The notes beneath the pieces are model-generated. The model did not search any database and was not told the DNA's origin. It worked only from the letters and a program-made list of their open reading frames with translations. A stretch of 64,000 bases of DNA from Macrosoma leucophasiata (taxonomy: Eukaryota; Arthropoda; Insecta; Lepidoptera; Hedylidae), in the NCBI GenBank assembly GCA_036365455.1, contig JAWQUS010000017.1, forward strand, positions 4,278,001-4,342,000, written 5' to 3'. Position numbers and translations under genes: made by a program. Below, piece by piece: positions 60,618 through 64,000 of this stretch (position 1 is its first letter; each line of letters starts with the position of its first letter).

Positions 60618-60791
60618 GTAATGCTGGCAGAGCGTCGCGGCACGGACGAGTTGTACGCCATCAAAATACTGAAGAAAGACATCATCATTCAAGACGACGA
60701 CGTGGAGTGCACGATGGTGGAGAAACGGGTGCTGGCTCTCAGCACCAAGCCACCGTTCCTTGTTCAACTACACTCTTGCTTCCAGACTATG
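60618..60791 (+). CDS. Pkc53E: PKC exon: kinase N-lobe, VAIK lysine and helix C (174 nt)
   Basis: Acceptor CAAATTACAG, donor ATG|GTGAGA, phase 0 both sides, 58 codons. It reads [58 protein letters not shown]. The ATP-anchoring Lys is in AIK and the helix-C Glu in TMVEKRV, so the salt-bridge pair of an active kinase is intact. The DDDVECTM motif is typical of classical PKCs. Confidence 0.98.
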
Positions 60792-61153
60792 GTGAGATAT
60801 ACGAGTATTGAAATATTATTTCTTTACACTGTTTTAGTAATCATAATCAATATTTCATGTATCAATAATACATGAAATATCACCTAAATATACCTACACC
60901 TGAACTAAAAATGCTTACCTAATCCACCCTATACTCAACTTTCAACTTGATATTGACATAAGAGACCTAAGATTCCGTTTTTAAGTTTATTTGACAGATT
61001 TGAGACATTTCCACGTCACCTGTCATGTTACTAGGTATGGGAAACTGTACTAAACTGACTGGAAAACGGGAACAAAGCTACCAAGAGTGTCCTGTCTAGT
61101 GCTTTAGAGTTTAGTACATATAGGTCAATGTTTATTTGGGCAGTAGCCATAAA
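60792..61153 (+). other. PKC intron, first 360 nt, no recognised feature
   Basis: A small palindrome ATATTTCATGTATCAATAATACATGAAATAT-like hairpin lies at 60849-60880 (13-bp arms). Otherwise unremarkable. Confidence 0.5.
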
Positions 61154-61304
61154 TCCCTACTTAATATTATAAATGTGAAAGTAACTCTGTCTGTCTGTCT
61201 GTCTGTTACCTTTTCACGTCCAAACGAGTGAACCGATTTTGATGAAATTTGGTACAGAGATAGAGTTGACTTTGAGAAAGAGCATAGGCTACTTTTTGTC
61301 TCCT

Positions 61305-61990
61305 TTTATTATCCCCATCCCCCCAAAATAGGGGGTAGAAATTTGTATGGAGCATTCTACAATTTTCAAGATAGAAAGTTAAAACTCGGTATGTGAACTC
61401 TTTGAGTTTAACAAACAATACGTACATCATTTTTGTTTTTAGAAATCTGCCTCCATCCCTTTAAAACGGGGGATGAAATTTGAAGGTATTGGGCTCTACG
61501 GCTACTAGTGTTCAAGCTGGAAAGCTAAAAATTTTTTTTTTTGGAAATCTGCCCCACTTTCTTTCATAGGGGGTGGCAATTTGTAGGGAGCGTTCCACAA
61601 TTTTCAAGGTAGAAAGTTGAAACTTGATATGCGGACTCTTTGAGCCTAACAAATAATTTCGTACATATTTTTTTTGGAAATCTGCCCCACCCTCTATCAT
61701 AGGGGGTGGCAATTTCTAGGGAGCATTCCACAATTTTCGAGGTAGAAAGTTGAAACTTGGTATGCGGACTCTTGGAGCCTAACAAATAATTTCGTTCATC
61801 ATTTTTTTTTGGACATCTGCCCCCATCCCCTTATCAGAGGGGGTTAAATTTTGTATTGGACTTTAGCCAAAAATTGGTGTCCAGACTCTTTGATACTAAA
61901 GAAAACAACGTTAAAGTTCTTAAAATATATACACTTTTTTTTGGAAATCTGCCCCAACCCTCTAAGAGAGAAGGTGGTAATTTGTAATTT
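61305..61990. repeat. Diverged tandem array, ~6 units of ~130 bp
   Basis: Units begin at the AGAAATCTGCC/GGAAATCTGCCCC motif at 61441, 61543, 61676, 61811 and 61943, with a related unit from about 61305. Each contains GGGGGTGGCAATTTGTAGG-like and GTAGAAAGTTGAAACTTGG-like text. Spacing is 102-135 bp and divergence is high, so the array is old. Confidence 0.8.
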
Positions 61991-62015
61991 GTCAGTTCTT
62001 AATGCCGTTTTTTAT

Positions 62016-62152
62016 GTCGTGAAAGTGGCAAACAAGCATGCAGTTCACATTGATGTTAACTACTAACATTGACTACCATTTAGCGACAAGTATATTAGGT
62101 AATTCGGTGGTACCTACGCCCGCGAGCTCCTTCACTGGAGCTCTACCACCAG
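62016..62152 (-). repeat. S1 repeat with internal deletion, nested in the Helitron
   Basis: Tail part (GTGGCAAACAAGCATGCAGT-TCACATTGATGTTAAC) is joined directly to the head part (ACTACCATTTAGCGACAAGT to TCTACCACCAG), losing about 150 bp of the centre. Confidence 0.8.
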
Positions 62153-62247
62153 AAAAATTGTTCGTTGAAATTTGCCTGAAAGTTGGTTTACAGGCTTCTA
62201 ATGTTATTTTATCTATTGATTTTGGACAAAAAATCAATACGCTGTCT

Positions 62248-62955
62248 AAATGTAAATCCAAGATGGCGGCTGCATGGAGTTGTCAACTTTTTCGTCATGG
62301 GTGTCGTTTTCATGGTTCTTGAGGGTGTTGAATTCGATAGTGGTGTCAAAATGTAAATCCAAGATGGCGGCTGCATGAAGTTGTCAACTTTTTCGTCATG
62401 GGTGTCGTTTTCATGGTTCTTGAGGGTGTTGAATTCGATAGTGGTGTCAAAATGTAAATCCAAGGTGGTGGCTGCATGGAGTTGACATCTTTTTCGTCAT
62501 GGGTGTCGTTTTCATGGTTCTTGAGGGTGTTGAATTTGATAGTGGTGTCAAAATGTAAATCCAAGTTGGCGGCTGCATGGAGTTGACAACTTTTTCGTCA
62601 TGGGTGTCGTTTTCGTGGTTCTTGAGGGTGTTGAATCCGATAGTACTGTCAAAATGTAAATCGAAGATGGCGACTGCATGGAGTTGTCAACTTTTTCGTC
62701 ATGGGTGTCGTTGTCATGGTTCTTGAGGGTGTTAAATTCGACAGTGGTGTCAAAATGTAAATCCAAGATGGCGGCTGCATGGAGTTGTCAACTTTTTCGT
62801 CATGGGTGTCGTTTTCATGGTTCTTGAGGGTGTTGAATCCGATAGTACTGTCAAAATGTAAATCAAAGATGGCGGCTGCATGGAGCTATCAACTTTTTCG
62901 TCATGGGTGTCGTTGTCATGGTTCTTGAGGGTGTTGAATTCGATAGTGGTGTCAA
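62248..62955. repeat. Tandem array, 7 copies of exactly 101 bp
   Basis: AAATGTAAATC starts at 62248, 62349, 62450, 62551, 62652, 62753 and 62854, with the next at 62955 broken. Each unit reads AAGATGGCGGCTGCATGGAG, CTTTTTCGTCATGGGTGTCG and GGTTCTTGAGGGTGTTGAAT. Units differ by a few substitutions and no indels. The minus-strand ORFs over it are periodic by-products: 101 is not a multiple of 3, so the repeat is read in all frames. Confidence 0.95.
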
Positions 62956-63454
62956 AATATTAATCGTTGTTAATCGGGCCGTTCCGTTATGGAAAGTTTC
63001 TCATTCCTGAACTAAACAGTATAAAAATTCGTATACAGGCTCATGATTAGGAATAGTAAAAATGATCTGTTTAAGTGAAATGAACAAAATTTCCCCCAAA
63101 ATAAAAAATGGAAGGGTACTGTTTGTATGGAATTGAGGTTAAAATTTGTGTGGGATTTTTGGTAGTTTCTAAGTTAGAGACTTGAAAAGTGATGTTCCAG
63201 TCTTTCTGTTAGGAATAAAAAAATCGGTACCGCTTCAGTGTTTTGCCAAAATCACCCTTAAACTTTCAAATATTTAACTTTTAAAAGTTAAAATAGAGAT
63301 AGATAAATAGAGCTTTTGAAGTTATAGACGTGATTAAGTACTCCACATATAGACACGCGACGGGAAACTTGATTAGGACATTTCCATGGGATTGTAAAAT
63401 TTAAACTATTTATAAAACGACATCCACGCGGGCGACGCCGCGGGCAACAGCTAG

Positions 63455-63665
63455 TTATTTAATAAAGATGAAAAACGTCCGAACCGCCGCGTTGATTTTA
63501 AAAATAATTGGCAACTTATCTAAAGTTTGAGAGTCAACGTCAAAAGTATCAAAAATGACGAATGAAGACTTGACTCTCTCTCCAAAATTTCTGTCTTGCG
63601 ACTGATGATCCCTTCAAAATCTTTGCGATCGCATCTGATTAATATTGCAATCTTCTGTTCTCTAG
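63455..63665 (+). other. End of the PKC intron, no recognised feature
   Basis: About 210 bp leading to a good acceptor with pyrimidine tract (CAATCTTCTGTTCTCTAG). Confidence 0.6.

Positions 63666-64000
<335 letters not shown>

Larger units (their letters stand above)
61154..63454 (+). mobile_element. Long non-autonomous Helitron-like element (2.3 kb) with two internal arrays
   Basis: The start TCCCTACTTAATATTATAAA and body (CCAAACGAGTGAACCGATTT, TTTGGTACAGAGATAGAGTT) match the 179-bp Helitrons at 8396 and 27995. The end, from ATTTATAAAACGACATCCAC through the hairpin GCGGGCGACGCCGCGGGC to CAACAGCTAG at 63454, matches their 3' ends. A precedes and T follows. Between them lie a ~133-bp array (61305-61990), an S1 copy (62016-62152) and a 101-bp array (62248-62955). 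No Rep/helicase ORF is present. Confidence 0.8.

Noticed and set aside
62209..62766. Minus-strand ORFs over the 101-bp array
   Set aside because: Periodic by-products of the repeat, read in shifting frames; no domain.
62248..62955. 101-bp array as a CRISPR-like array
   Set aside because: Whole units are repeated with no variable spacers between short repeats, and the host is an insect. It is a minisatellite inside a Helitron-like element.

Overview
The window is A+T-rich, intron-rich, repeat-crowded animal DNA, almost certainly from a moth or butterfly. The evidence is a set of dispersed repeats characteristic of Lepidoptera: Helitron-like elements ending in a GC-rich hairpin plus CTAG, several tRNA-headed SINEs, and tails of lepidopteran LINEs. 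No bacterial, viral or organellar signal was seen.

Only one protein-coding host gene can be supported. It is a conventional (Ca2+/diacylglycerol-dependent) protein kinase C of the Pkc53E type on the + strand. Nine exons lie between 33682 and 63757, one of them an alternative copy. They encode the second half of C1A, all of C1B, the whole C2 domain, the V3 hinge, and the kinase N-lobe as far as the EYVNGGDL hinge. Splice phases join without a break. The first coding exon (start codon, pseudosubstrate, first half of C1A) was not found, and the C-lobe exons lie beyond 64000. The main result is a pair of exons (54916-55027 and 55194-55305) with the same length (112 nt) and the same phases. Both encode the first half of C1B with all zinc ligands intact. 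Including both would shift the frame, so they look like mutually exclusive exons giving two PKC isoforms with different lipid-binding loops.

Layout: 1-33.6 kb is repeats and unrecognised DNA with one tRNA-Leu(AAG) gene (27187-27268, minus strand). It is either upstream of the gene or inside its first intron. 33.7-35.3 kb holds the C1A exons. 35.3-54.9 kb is one 19.6 kb intron full of transposons: a decayed hAT element with nested insertions, Helitrons, SINEs, LINE tails and a 307-bp tandem array of tRNA-like units. 54.9-59.9 kb holds the C1B, C2 and hinge exons, including a 2.6 kb intron with no recognisable repeat. 60-63.8 kb holds two kinase exons separated by a 2.3 kb Helitron-like element carrying two different tandem arrays.

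Repeat labels used below are mine: S1 = ~290-bp A-tailed repeat; S2 = SINE with a tRNA-like head starting GACCCGG; S3 = ~355-bp SINE ending in TATAATGGGTTGCCA; S4 = SINE with a tRNA-like head starting CTCAGTAGC; T = tRNA-like unit starting GACTTC. All assignments were made by eye, without database searches.
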